NCBI GenBank assembly: GCA_009801085.1
Contig: VNWV01000040.1
Coordinates: 1 to 64,000 of the forward strand
From: Lasiodiplodia sp. COLG20
Taxonomy: Eukaryota; Ascomycota; Dothideomycetes; Botryosphaeriales; Botryosphaeriaceae
Length of the DNA stretch: 64,000 nt
Direction of reading: 5' to 3'
Position numbers and translations under genes: made by a program. The notes under the pieces are model-generated. The model did not search any database and was not told the origin of the DNA. It worked only from the letters and a program-made list of their open reading frames with translations. Positions 22,092-35,035 of the stretch are shown here, one piece after another (the stretch's first letter is position 1; the number at the start of each line of letters is the position of its first letter).

Positions 22092-25000
22092 CTATGAGTT
22101 TCTACATTCAAGATCAGAGCGACCTCCTGTACCGTTTTGTATTTCAGTCGTGGACTGATTCTGTTCAACGGTCTCTTCCCTATTCTCTCTACTTCCCTTT
22201 GGCCCATTTTGTGTCGCCTTCTTGTGACGATGCCTGTAGTGGGATTGCGCTTGACTAAACGGATTATATGACTCCAACTGAGCCATGCTCAAACTCGTAG
22301 AAGGTGGTTTAATCTTTTCCAACAAAATTTCCTTCAATAGCACCAACGCTTCTGGAGTTTCCGTCTTTTCATCGATATAACTTGTCATAGGAATCCACAG
22401 AAATCGGTAAAATAGGAAAAGGGCTTTCTGCCGCATAAGAAGTCCAACGTAGGAAAACCAATCACTCCAATCGGAAAAAAAGGAGACTGAGGAAGAGAAA
22501 TTCCCGCCAAAAGGCCAGATAAGGTGAAAGACAAGCCGGATAAGTGGGTGAAACAACAAGTCATTGATTCCACGGAGCAGTGAAATGACTGGGTTGACGA
22601 CTGCTTTACCAGATGTTTGAGCATTGGCTAAAGCAAATATTGTGAGAGCTATGGCAATCAAAGCCAGCTCAACCATAGAAAGCAAGGTTGATTTGTCAGG
22701 AAAACTGCTCATGCTGAAGATTCCTGTAGCAAACCCCAAAGGAAGAAACACAACCGTAACATATGTAAAGAGGTTGATATTTTCCGATCCACGAAAGCTT
22801 CTTTCTTCGCGAATAGATGCTAGAAGGCCGGATACAAGGTCTCGAAATTCGCTCATTCCTGCCCGCAAGTGTCCTAACTTCTGGAATTGCCGTTGAGTCT
22901 TAGTCCGAAGCTTATTGATTGTGGGACGGAATGTTCTCTCATCATTTCTCGTCCATCGGGGGCTCTCCGATTCGCGTTCCTTCTCGCGGCGATTCCATTC
23001 TTCGATCAAGGCCAGATTATGACTTAAATCTTCCTCTATCGTCCGTAGAATCTGCTCAAATATCTTCCAACGATCAACGACAGAAAAGTATTGATCCCCA
23101 TTGCTCTTCCGGAGTATTTCATAGCAGTCTTCAAGAGCTTTGGCAAGAGAGTTCGGAGGGGAAGACCGTGTCTTATTCGGAAACATATCTTCTACAAGCT
23201 TCCGGGCGCTGAATATCGGCGGATCCTCAAGTATGCTTTGCTTAATCCACGTGAGAATTTTTTGCGTGTGATCGTGAACTTCTTGCAGCATCTGATAAAG
23301 CAGAAGAAGCTCAAGAACTCTTCGTTGCTGCCATGGGAATCTTTTTCGTCCTTCTTTCTGGGGATCTTCCACTTCATCGCAACCGACCGCCAGTAAGCGA
23401 TCTTTCAAGCTCCTTTTCTCTTGGATTCCTAATCCAGGTATGATTTGCGTTAAGCCTTTCTCTAGACCTATTCCGGATATAATACGATCATCCGGTATAT
23501 ATTCCAGGAAATGGCAAGTCCAGTATCGATCAAAGAAGTCGCCAACAAATCTGAAGCTCATGGATGCGCGAGTGATTCCTTTGCTCCCATATTCGTCCTT
23601 CTTGCCTGCCCCCTCTTTTCTCCATGAGGATATGTTCGGAATGACGTAGCTTAATTCTGGGATTGCATGGAATCCACGGGAAAGGCCATCAAGCGTTGCA
23701 AACGTAGACAGGCGGTAAAAGGAAATATGTAGTTCTGTGTTCCATTCGTTTAGGAATGCAGAAGCTTCATCTACAAAGTATTTGCGGTATGAAGCGTGTC
23801 TATCGAAGAAATCGACTATGTCGACTCGGCCGTCGGGAGGAGTTGCGAGATAGCATAGTGCAGCTGTATACCAGTCTCCATGCGGTAGCCATATCAGCCT
23901 CTTCTTTGCTTTGTTCACAGTTCGGGGTTCGCCAAGTTTCTTTGCCAGATCGTTGAAGGTGACCAGTTCCTGAGATAATCCCTCTTCTTCCCTTTTGTCA
24001 ACCCTTCTCGGGACATCTACAACAACGCCTTTGACGTCTTTGTCTAAGCCGGAACGAGGTCTTGGAGAATTCTTAAGATGTTTTAAAGCATACCCAAGGG
24101 CTGGTTTGTTAACATTATTGAGATCCTCCGGCTTGACATTGATACAATCGGGGCTTGTGGTCCAGAATCGACGCTCGAATTTGAAATCCAATGCCTTTGG
24201 CCCTTGTTGAAGCCAGTCGTCCGTGATCTCTACAAAGCCTTTTCTGTCGATGTATTTGTCCAGGTTGACAAATGGGGTGGTTTTTTTCCTCGGCATACCG
24301 GGTTCGGTGAACTTGCTATCTGAGTCTTGCATGATGACGACTGAACGTACTCGGGTATGCTTTGGGCTTCGATCTTTCTTCTCAAGGCCATGTTGGCCAT
24401 ATCTCCAGACGATGTAAGGAATCTCGAAAGTTGCATGCCAGTAGTCATCTCGGAGAAGCTCTTTTCTGAAAGTGATAGGCTCCAGATCTCCACCCAGAAG
24501 GCCAGGAAACAGTCCATTTGGTGACGAACTGTTCAGAAGAGCCTGTGTGGCAATTTTGATGCCATTTTCTGGCCCGAACGTGTTGAGAGTTCGTCCCTTG
24601 GATCCAGCAATAACCATGAGTGCAAAACGTAGAGGCTTTCTTTCGGTGGGCCACCAAGCTTCCTCGTGCTTTCCTTGGCAATCCATTGTTCTTCTCCACC
24701 TAAGGTCGTGTTGATCCCAATCGTCGTCTTCATCTTTTCTGTCACGGTCCTCTGTGAATACGCCATCACTCATGGCATAGAAAAGTGCTGTATCTTTGGA
24801 ATGGAACAGGAACCTTGTCGTCGATGCTGTGCGGGTTGTGGCGAGCATGCGTTGCTGGGATACCGGATCTTTGGTTGTGAATCTCTTCAGAACGTTCTTC
24901 CGAACAACGTCGGCATTGAAGTTCTCTGAAACAAATGTGTCCGGGCCATCAAGCAAGAGCGGCTTTGGTTCTGGTGGAGGATCATCTTTGTATCGTTGAA

Positions 25001-27068
25001 TTAGTCGGAACACGGAATAGATTCGAACATGGTCCGACAAACGAAACTTTTCCCGGTTATCGATGCTGTGTCGTGCGAAAGCATAATTTTTCCGTTTGTC
25101 GCCCTGGTCTAATTCATAAGCCCAGGCATGAATCCTCTCGCAGATACTTTCCTCCACTAAGTCTGGCATTCTCTCGTTCCATTTCTTGTAGAGGTGTTTG
25201 TTCCTCGAGGGATCGAATATCTTCAGGATTTGCAGAGCAGCGTCAGCCGGGGACGGAAGAGGCAGCCCAGTTTTGTCATCAATCGCCCTTCCAGTCGCCC
25301 AATAGTGCAGCGAGAATCGATTATCAACTGCTTCTGTATTGCGAAACACCCATATGAGATGACCGAAGCATGCCTCCTGAATCCTGTCTCGCAATTGACA
25401 GGCATATGCTTGGCATAAGGGTGGCGTTTCACTGTTGCAAGAGCACCTGCTTGATTTTTTTTGGCCGAGATATCGATCTGCATAGATAAGAAACTGAAAA
25501 GCGAAGCTAAGCATTGTTAGCGTTGGAAATTGAATGTGACCGGAGATTACTTACAAACTTGCGGACAGTGCAACGCGATGTCCAGATATATCCCCACATG
25601 TCAATGCGATTACTTCCGCCTTCCGCTGCGAGCCTCTAACAGGCAACTGAGCCACCGGTATGCTACACACCGATAATATGTGCTCCAGGTTGCGCCGTAT
25701 GGTGAAGTCGAGATGGGGATGAGATGAGAAGCGAAGTGGTTCAAACCCGGAATTTTGGAGGGAGGAAAATGCTGCACTCGAATCTAATGCATGGATGGCA
25801 GGAGAATTGGACTGAACTGTGCCACACTGAACGTGTATTGTGTACGCAATCATGACATCCAGGATTCCTGAGGATTTGAGTGTTTGTTGAGATCCCTCGC
25901 CTAGCTTGATGCACCATGTACCACGGTCGTCCTCAGCTTCCTGAATGGTATTGTCCCCAAATGACTGGACGATCAAAGTTACAAACGATCGCGGTTTTTT
26001 CTCCTCGGAGGTGTCATGGATAACCGAGATGCCGTGTTTATCCAAAATCTTCTCAAAGGTATAGCTAGACCCTCGGTTCGTGGCGTTGAATGAGTTCTTT
26101 TCAGTAAAGTCCATGTCGCGAATGAGTAGATCGGTAGCCAACTTGAGCTCGGTGGGGATCGATGCATCCGTTATCGGACCCTGCATTTCTCGCGCTAGGA
26201 CGTATCTTTGAAACATCGTTCCTCCACTACACAGATATTGTAGAGAGAGTCGGCTGTTCTTGAAAGATCCTGAGTAGCCGAGTTGTGCAGAGCCTGTAGT
26301 GCGTTGAGAGTCCGTTGGTGGCACCGGATCTTGTGGCTGTTCGTCATGGTGAGATTGCTTGGGGGTGTCTGCGGGACCGAAAACAAAGAGAGGCCAGCGA
26401 TCATCAATGAACTCCACTGTCGGCCTGTCCCTAATGGCATCCCCTGTCGCCTTGAAAGTGTGATGCCAATCTATCCCAATTCCGGCAGCAGGCTCCTCGA
26501 TCAAGTCAAGGATGTTCTTCATGCGGCGCTTGACATAGTACGGCTCTGCCATACTGGGTAGATCAACGCAGAAGAATCCAGACCGGCGTGCTCCGAAAAT
26601 TTGCAGATTTGTAGGATGCGTCCGTATGCGTTGACAGTTGCTGTGGTGCCGTTGTCTCCGAAGGAGAAATAGGTGGGACGGGTAACGGCTTTGGGGGCGG
26701 CGTCCTGAGGAACTTTGATTCGCCTTTCAGGCGATATTTGCTCTCCAATGGGATCAGCTAGAGGTGTGGTGTCAGACTTGTGATCTCGGCAGCTTCCGGG
26801 AGTACATACGGCCATTGAAGTCCAGAGACTCCTGCGTGGCTCCGTCAGATGAATCTGCGGGCACATTTTCGGGAGGGTCATCTGTGTCTGTGGATGACAT
26901 CAAGACTGAGAGATTCTGAAGCAAGAAGATTGACGATTGATTGTAGTTGTGGACGGAGAGCTGGGAAGGATCGTGGTCCAGAGCTTGTGTTTGCACTGCT
27001 TGTTCAAGTGAAGAGTGTGAAGGAGAATTTATAGACGCTGATATTGTGGACTGAACCGATGAGGGCAT
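22092..27068 (-). pseudogene. Large CorA-like membrane protein gene interrupted by a one-base frameshift
   Basis: Three exons on the minus strand (27068-26810, 26757-25555, 25506-22092), with intron 2 ending CGCTAACAATGCTTAG. Exon lengths sum to one base short of a multiple of three, and the break can be placed. Translation runs YFSFGDNGTTATVNAYGRIL...CKF in one frame, then FFGARRSGFFCVDLP...EPYY in another. The switch lies at the four-A run 26596-26599 (T run in the sense strand), so one base seems lost. The C-terminal third (exon 3, 1138 codons) has a long helical region, a first hydrophobic segment FTYVTVVFLPLGFATGIFSM and a second VELALIAIALTIFALANA. This is the CorA-like pair, but GIFSM stands where true Mg2+ channels have GMN. 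The N-terminal part matches a fungal family commonly joined to such tails. Sequencing error or true decay cannot be separated; the rest of the frame is intact. Confidence 0.65.
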
Positions 27069-27829
27069 TTACCGATGGCAAAACCCGACAAAAGTCGCAC
27101 CACAAGTAACAGAGCAGTGAAACCTACAGACTGCATAATGAAAGAATATTGGTGGCGTGCATTTTCTCGGCGTGCGGCCACAGATAATGCATGTTCAATC
27201 ATACAGTAAACTCACAGCTGGCTGCAGAAATTATTGTCTTGCACGGATTGAACGCTTCATTGGCGGTCAGGTTCTGAGTAACTCCACCGAGATCACAAGT
27301 GCAGGTAGGATTGATTGGACCTCGGCATTCCATTGATGAAACGCAAAAGCTGGACATTGTTACACAGTACCAGGTTCTCGAAATCCATCATCGGGAGTGT
27401 TTAGCCCACACTTAGAATCTCAATCAGCTGCATGTGGGGTATATTCCTTTTTATCCCCTCTTTTATGGATATGATGTACAGTGTATGCATCTCGCGCGAT
27501 CTTTCTATTTTGACTCGATCGCTCATAAATGTGCCCGCTTCGTTTCATCCTTGTGTGATGACATGATCGTTCAGTCATACCTTCATTGAATCACCACGCG
27601 TTGGGTCGGATGCACGCTGCACAGATTCCTTGCGCAAGATGATCTCGACGTCTGGCTACGTGGCGCTTTCTGGCTTCTGCTAGTGTCTGCAAGCTGTGCA
27701 TGCTTGGTTGAGATGCGGGCTTTGTGGAGAGCATCAGCACATGAATGGCTGCACGGATGCAGGGAATGATGCATACAGAGAGGGGTAGCCGAAAAAGAGC
27801 AGCGGCCAAAGACAAGCGGTAAGTATGGC

Positions 27830-27836
<7 letters not shown>
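27069..27836. other. Intergenic upstream of the CorA-like gene
   Basis: No convincing gene. It includes the probable promoter of the leftward CorA-like gene and otherwise short frames. Confidence 0.4.

Positions 27837-27904
<68 letters not shown>
27837..27904. repeat. Poly(T) run of 68 bases
   Basis: An unbroken run of 68 T, the longest homopolymer in the window. A dispersed repeat follows directly (27912-27990). Read on the minus strand this is repeat sequence followed by poly(A), as expected at the 3' end of a reverse-transcribed insert. Assembly length may not be exact. Confidence 0.9.
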
Positions 27905-27907
<3 letters not shown>

Positions 27908-27911
27908 AAGA

Positions 27912-27990
27912 CCTGTATACACCCGTCTGAACAGTAGATTTATCTACCTGTAACATGAGTAGAAATGAATTCACGTTAGGATTTGGCTGC
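27912..27990. repeat. Dispersed repeat, copy A
   Basis: About 79 bases starting CTGTATACACCCGTCTGAAC and including ATTTATCTACC and AATTCACGTTAG. They align with 47809-47885 over their whole length with few gaps; many differences are C/T or G/A changes. Copy A adjoins the 68-base T run. Confidence 0.65.
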
Positions 27991-28372
27991 AATACCCCCC
28001 GGCATAGAGCTGCCTCATCATGAGGCTCTCGTGGCAGTCTCGCTCGAAGCCATGCAAATAGCAGAACTCTTATCAACAAGTTACTGACCTTGACTCTCTA
28101 GACATGGAACCAACCGCGATCGTAAGAAGCTTATTGCCTGATAGCGCATCTGTATTTTCTTTCATCTCCCTTTCAAGTAGTTCGGAGAGCAAAGTAATAC
28201 ATGTAACGCACGGCAAAGCGAGAGATCGCATGAATATGATACAATACCATGAGATTTCATTACTACCATACTATGAACCTTTCTTCCAAACCCAACGCCG
28301 ACCCCCACCATTCTATATTCTAATCACAATTTTCCCATTTTCCAACACTCACTCATCATCCTCACCATCTCC

Positions 28373-31300
28373 CTAAAACCCCCACTGCCTCAACCAATTC
28401 TCAAACAAACCCCTATCCACCTCCTTCAACTCCCTCAAAGTTTCACTACTCTCCTGCGTATGCCCCGTCTCCATCGGCGGCAACGACCCACCCTCCATCT
28501 GCAACCCCTCATAAAACTCGACCAGCTTCACACCGGGCTTCTTCTCAATCTCCTCCTTCGTCAACGGCGTCGCCTTCAACTGCCTCATCCACTCCGCAAA
28601 CGGCACGGCCTCGAGCTCCACCCCCTGCTTCCTGTAGTACTCCAGGATGACCGGTACGAGCTTGCGCCACGACACGACGCGCGGATTAACGACGTGGAAA
28701 ACATCAAGCGGCACACTCTTCTGCGTCCGCAGCAACCGGTCGAAGCTGGCCTCGACCACCGTGCGCGCAGCCGCATCCATCGGCACCCAGTCGACGGCGT
28801 CCTGGTTACCCAGATTCGCCAGCACGACGCCCATATTCTTGCTCGTGTGCACGATCGACGGCAGCCACTCGTGGCGGTTCCAGCAGCCCTTTTGCTGGCG
28901 CGGGCCCGCCAGCTGCCCGCAGCGGAAGATGGACGCCGGGACGCCGGCCTGGCGCGCCGCGGTAGCCAGGATGCGGCTGGCGACGTGCTTGCTCTCGCCG
29001 TAGCCCTGCGGGAGGGGGGCGCTGTCGTTGTCGATGAAGCGTTCGGGCACGGGGCCGGAGCCGAAGAGCGGCCAGCTGGCGACGGAAGCGATGGACGAGA
29101 TGAAGGTGACGTGGGCGCGGTGGCGGGAGGCCAGCGAGAAGTCGACGACGCGGCGGGTGCCGGCGATGTGTGTGGGCTCGTAGGAGGCGAGGGCGTGGTT
29201 GAAGTCGACGGCCCACGCGTTGTGGATGAAGAGCGTGGCGGAGGCGGTCAGCTCGTCGTAGGTGGCCTGCGGAAGGCCGAAACGGTCCTGGCTGAAGTCG
29301 GTGCGGAGGAAGGTGACTTTGGTGAAGTCGGGGAGCACGTCGCGCTCGGTGAAGGATTGGGCTTGGCGGGCGGCGGCCGAGTCGGAGCGGTTGAGGCAGT
29401 AGATCTTGACGACGGACGGCATGGCGATCAGCGTCTCGAGGACATAGTTGCCGAGCGAGCCTGTGGAGCCGGTGAGGATGACCGTCTGCTGCTCAGGGAG
29501 GTCAGGGAGAGGGGCAGCGGTCTGAGGGAGGTCGGCGGTGTACTTGGCGACCATCTCGGCCATGATTTGCTCGCGGGGCTTCGCAGGCTGGGCGTCGGCG
29601 TCGTTTGCGGAGAGCTTGCTCTGGAGAGCGGCTGCGAGCTTGTTGACCGAAGGGCTGGCGTAGATGTCGCGCGGGAGGACCTTTGCGCCGCGGTCCGCGG
29701 CGTCGTCCTTGATGGCGTGGCTGATGGAGCTGGCGAGCGCCATGACCTGCAGGGAATCGACGCCGAGATCGAGGATGTCCTGGTCGTCGGTGTGCTCGCC
29801 CTTGAAGAGAGGAACGGTCAGGCTGATGGCGTTGCGGACAAAGGCGCGGATGGCAGGCAGGTCGGCGTCCTTGGGCAGGTTTCCCAGCTGTTCGTCGAAA
29901 CTTTCGCTGGAGTACAGGGCATCGAACTCCTGCGCGTAGAGGTTGACGGTCGCACGCCTGATAATAGATCCCTTCGGTGCGCGGACGAATGGCTTTTCCT
30001 TCTTGGTGAAGGCAACCTTGTTCTTCCACACTTGTGCGTGAGCAGGAGCCTCTTTGTTGGCCTCCTCAACTGCGGGCCACAGCTCGGTGAGAAGGTCGTC
30101 CAGACTCTGTCCCTCAGGAACCCTGCTCCAGTCGGGCTCGATGAGGATCGCCGGCTGGAAGCGGTTCTGACCCACAACGACGGCACCTCTGACCAAGGGG
30201 TGGTCTTCCACAGTCTTCTCGAAGCTGACTGGGTTGAACTTCTCGCCGTTGCTGAAGACGATCACATCGTCGCGGCGACCCTTGTACCTCCACAGACCCT
30301 TCTTGGTCGGGTGCTCCTCCCACAGGTCCTTGGTCCTCCACTCGGTGATTTCCGGGAAGTTGGAAAAGACCGAAACGTACCTGGGGTCGACGATAGGCTT
30401 CAGGACCTGCTCGTACAGACCGTCGCCAGCATCCTCCATGACAACACCAGAGTACGGGTGCCATTCGAAGTATTCCCAATCAGCCGGATCTTCAGGCTCC
30501 AAAGCCATCATGAGCGACGCTTCTGTAGACCCAATGATGGAGTTGATACGGGTGACCTTTCTCACGCGGTCACCGGCTTCTCTGGAAAGGGGAGCTCCAC
30601 CGAAGTAGACATCATCGAGTGTAGAAAGAGCCTCCATGCCCTTTTCCGTCTCGCTCAGCTGTTCCAAAAGAGCTGGGGGGAAAAGTGCACAAGTAGCCTT
30701 CCGAAGGAGAAGGATCTCACTAAGCATGTGCTCGTTGAGCGGAACGTTGAGTGGAGGAAGCACGAGAGGGCCAGTGTAGATGCTTCGGGTCAGGGTAATG
30801 GTGCCCATGGCGTGGTAGAAAGGAGCAGGGATGAACATGGGCTTGCCATCAGCCGTCGGTCCCATCCAGCCTTCGGAACGGTTCTTGCGACCCGCAGGAG
30901 CCTTGATGTATTTCTGGTGGTCGATTTGTGCAACCCAGGCATTCGTCAAGTAGATGGGCTTGGGAAGCCCGGTGCTGCCAGAGGTGTGGATGATCAAGAC
31001 TTGCTCGAGCGTGTCCTCACGACCTTGGCTCGCAAAGTGGCCATGCTTCTCGCCAAGAGCAACCATCTCGTCAAATGTAGGGACCTGGTGGCCATGGAGA
31101 TCTTCTGAGTGTTGCTCAAAGACATGCAGATGGTTTTCGATGCCTTCCGAAAAGATGTAGTGAGTGGAATCGGTGCGTTGTAGGAGGTGCAGCTGGGCTT
31201 CGTCGGAGTTACGCAGGGAAAGCAACATAGCCTGTTGAACGGAAAGTCAGCTTCAAGTCAAAAGGCTATTGGATGTGCCAAAAAGCTTACCCTACGGTTG

Positions 31301-31669
31301 GTCTTCATGAGAGCCACGATGATGACGGCATAGCGAACATCGTTCAGTCTAGATCAGTAATCAGCAACATACTTTGGCCATAGACAAAGTCAAATCTCAC
31401 CCCATGTAAGCGACAGTCTCACGTTGGTCTGGAACCGGGCCAATTGTCCTCTCGATCCACTTGCATGCTCCGTCGATAGCCTTTGCGAACTCGGCGAAGG
31501 TGATGGTGCGCCAATCAGCGTGAATGTCGGAAGAACGCGGAGTAATCATCCACTCCCTCGAGGGAGAGCTGGCGGCAATTTCATCGATGCGGCGAGGAAG
31601 AGGAGTGTTGGCGGAGGGGGAGTGGCCGGCGTAGAAGTTGGAGGGGGTGGTCTGTTGGATGGAACCCAT
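28373..31669 (-). CDS. NRPS-like adenylation-thiolation-reductase (carboxylic-acid reductase type)
   Basis: Three exons (31669-31401, 31348-31291, 31231-28373) close in frame to 1061 residues, the usual size for an A-T-R enzyme without a condensation domain. The adenylation domain has the ATP loop HTSGSTGLPKP, GSTEASLM, and YKGRRDDVIVFSNGEKFNP; it lacks the common YxTGD motif, having WRTKDLWEE instead. The carrier domain has DLGVDSLQVMALA, whose serine takes phosphopantetheine. The C-terminal thioester-reductase domain is an SDR fold with ILTGSTGSLGNYVLE for NADPH, and YGESK as the catalytic YxxxK. Such enzymes activate a carboxylic acid and release it as aldehyde or alcohol. A TATA-like TATATAA lies about 120 bases upstream (31790-31796). 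Substrate cannot be read from sequence. No cluster regulator is visible nearby. Confidence 0.85.
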
Positions 31670-33225
31670 GGCGAAGAAAACGTCAAGAATCGCGGTCGTG
31701 GTATCACTGAAGCTGGAGGTATACGCAGAAGAAGAGAAAGCTGAATGATGATGCTGAGCGAAAAGCAAAAGACGGGATGTTTCTGAAGGTTATATACAGC
31801 AGCTCGTGCGAGACAGTTGCTATGTGCGGTTGAAACGCGCGAGACAGCGCCGTCCGTGACGTGCTGGTGCATGGAGCAGTGTCCCAGAGAGCTGGGCCAT
31901 ACGGTCGGCATACTGTGGTGAGGTAATTTTTGGTAGGGTCATTGCCACATGCTTTCTCGAAAAGTCCGAAGGCGGAGAGGTTAGAAGGGGCTTTGGGTGG
32001 ACAGCTTAGCACAAATCTAGTGCCAGGGAGCACAAGGATGCCATGAGGGTTGAATGTCGGGTTCGGATGAAGCTCGAAGCCGCTAGCTAGTGCACGACGA
32101 TCGCAGCGTGGACGCGTGGGAAGGGTCAGGATCTTTCAGTTGTCGCAACCTTGGGCGCTACGGCGCTCCGTGATTGGGCGGAAGTAGGACAGTGCAGGCG
32201 TTATCTCCAGGAGACGGTGCGGTGGTTGAGCTAGCGCAACGTCAGGGCTCCAATCTCCACCTCGGCCGAGAGAGACGTGATCTCAGAGCGAGGTGTTAAA
32301 GACGTCAGAGCCGAAGCCGACAGACCTGCCGGGCCGCCCGAACGCGGGCCGAGCGAAGAAAAGGAGCACAATTCGGACATGCCAAGCAGCACAAGCAAAT
32401 GGGTAAAGGCTTGGTTGAGGCTGGGCAGATCAAATCCTTCGTCCCGCCAGCCACAACGCAAGGAGGCGCATGGGCCGGCCCGTTGCCTCACGAACCGCCA
32501 TCTCGTGAGGTTCGATCGAAGCTTCTTTGCGGGACCCACCCAGAGGGGCGTCGTATCCGCGGTCGAGACAAAAGTTGGCCACAATGATGTAGCTGCGGAC
32601 GGAAGTCGGGGAAGGCTCGCGCGACGCAGAGATATACCTGTTCGTCCAGCCGCACTTTGTGAAAGCCGAGGGTATGCTGTCCGTCGGCATATAGAACAGG
32701 CAGTTGGCTCCGTCCTGCCTCTACACCTGTCACCACCCAAACCCACCCTGCTCCGCGCTGCTGCAACCCTCGACTCTCCTCACCGACCCATCAGGACGAC
32801 GACCGGAAAAAGTGGACCCTCGCCGGCGTCGGCTGCGACGACAAGCGCCGCCCGAAGACGGCTGATACGATTGCTTATGGGCAGAGCGTGAGAACGACGT
32901 GATGGGATGCGTGGTGTCGCAAGTGGTAGAGGAGAGGGGTGGCGGAGCGGAAATCTTGTGGCTTGGTCGATCCCGCTGCTGTGCCGCCCTCCGCTAGCCA
33001 GTGCCGCCGCCGACGTTGCGGCTGACTCGCTTGTCATCCGCTTATCGCGCCCAACTCGGCCTATCTGGAACCGCGTTTCCTTGCTGCGGTCGCACAGCCC
33101 GTTATTACCTAGTTGCAGCCGCCTTGGAGCTGTGCGCCGCGCGTGTCTCCCACTCTTGGAGCGCCCATAATGGCCGTCGTTCGCTCCGTCCGACTCGCAC
33201 CTCCAATCGCACCACAACGCCCACC
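31670..33225. other. Shared divergent upstream region
   Basis: About 1.55 kb between the leftward reductase and the rightward permease starts. High-GC open frames (for example 32277-32891) have no recognisable product. A TATA-like element for the reductase is at 31790-31796. Confidence 0.45.
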
Positions 33226-35035
33226 ATGACCGATTCACCCCCGCCGCACGAGAAAGCGTCCCCTTCCGACGTTCGAGAATCGTCTCTCGAGGCTGTCGCC
33301 GTCGCTGAGAATGCCGACCAGCTCCACCGCCGCCTTTCCAACCGCCAGATCCAATGGATAGCCATCGGCGGCTCCATTGGCACCGCGCTGTTCGTCAGCA
33401 TCGGATACGGTCTGATTGAGGGAGGTCCGGGCAGTCTGTTCATAGCCTTCACGCTGTACAGCTGCATGATGGGCTTGGTCAACAGCTGCCTCGCTGAAAT
33501 GGTCATCTTCATGCCTGTCAGCGGCTCGTGGATGCGCATGGCCTCGAAATGGGTCGATGAGGCTCTTGGCTTTACCGCAGGCTGGAATTTTTATTTATAC
33601 GAGGCGATCTTGATCCCTTTCGAAATCTCGGCTCTCAACCTGGTTCTCGGCTACTGGAGTGACAAAATTCCACTCGCCGCCATCTGCGCTGCGTGTATCG
33701 TCCTCTATGCGTAGGTCAAATCGGTGTGAAGCCGACTCCCGTCTCGGCTGATCTTGTGTAGGATCATCAACTTGTTCGCCGTGCGCTGGTATGGCGAGGC
33801 CGAGTTCTGGCTCTCGTCAGGCAAGCTGCTCTTGATCTTCATGATGTTCGCATTCACCTTTATTACCATGGTTGGCGGCAATCCGCAGCGTGATGCCTAC
33901 GGCTTTCGCTACTGGCGAACTCCAGGTTCGTTTGCCGAATACGTCACTACCGGCACTCTGGGTCGCTTCGAGGGCTTCCTTGGCGCCTTTTACCAAGCTT
34001 CGTTCACCATCGTCGGGCCAGAGTATGTGCAGCTACCTTTACGATGTTCTTGCAATTCTAACAAATACCAGGTACATCGGCATGGTTTCTGGTGAAGCCA
34101 TATATCCGCGCAAGACGATTAAGCAAGCCTTCAAGACCGTCTACTGGCGATTCGGCTGTTTCTTCATTCTCGGTGCTCTTTGTGTTGGCATTGTTCTGCC
34201 CTACGACGATCCCAAAATCAACGCCCTTCTGGGAGAAGGTGCAACTGGAGATGCCGGTGCTAGTCCATATGTCATTGCCATGCAGAACATGGGCATAACC
34301 GTGCTTCCGGACATTACCAATGCCTTGCTTGTGACGAGTATCTTCTCTGCGGGGAACTCATACGTGTAAGTTGACTTCATACTTTATTGCACGTTGCCTA
34401 ATCACCCATCAAGGTATGCCGCGACGAGATCGCTGTACGCGCTCGCTCTCGACGGCCATGCACCAAAGTTTCTCAGGAAGGTCAACCGCCAAGGAATTCC
34501 CATCTGGTCCTTCGCAGTCACCATGATCTTCCCCTTCCTGTCGTTCCTGTCCGTGGGCGCGAGCGCCTCGGAAGGCCTCAAGTGGCTGGCCAATCTGACG
34601 CAAGCCGCTCAAGTCATGAACTACATCATTATGTGCACCGTTTATCTCTTTTTCTACCGCGCCCTCAAGGTCCAAGGCTACGACCGCAACACCCTCCCTT
34701 ACAAGGGCTGGTACCAACCCTACACGGCCTATCTCGGATTGCTTTTCATGATTTTGACCGTTTCCACCTACGGCTATACCGTCTTCCTTCCAGGATGGTG
34801 GAACACCGGCACCTTCTTTACCTACTACGCCATGGTTTTCGTGTGCATTATACTGTTCGCTGCGTACAAGGTGATCAAACGGTCCAAGATTGTTCGTCCA
34901 CAGGATGCCGACTTAGTCTGGGAAAGGCCAATTATCGACGCCTACGAGGCGTCAATTGACCCTCCTCTCGGGATTTGGGAAGACATTGGTAAATCAGTTG
35001 GACTGAAGAGGAAGATTAGAAGCTCCGAGGATTGA
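33226..35035 (+). CDS. Amino-acid permease (APC superfamily, yeast AAT type)
   Basis: Four exons (33226-33710, 33762-34022, 34072-34365, 34414-35035) close in frame to 553 residues. The protein has a hydrophilic N-terminus and then about 12 membrane helices. The first carries the family motif IAIGGSIGTALFVSIGYGL (substrate-binding GSIGTA). Later landmarks are EMVIFMPVSGSW, EALGFTAGWNFYLYE and FYQASFTIVGPEY. It ends with a polar tail. Such permeases import amino acids with protons across the plasma membrane. Introns are 51, 49 and 48 bp. It diverges from the NRPS-like reductase, but a transport role for that pathway is only a guess. Confidence 0.85.

Noticed and set aside
25700..25760. tRNA-like GGTTCAAACCC box
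   Set aside because: Lies inside the CorA-like coding exon, with no matching A box or cloverleaf.
28460..31108. 882-codon plus-strand frame
   Set aside because: Antisense shadow of the NRPS-like reductase, kept open by high GC.
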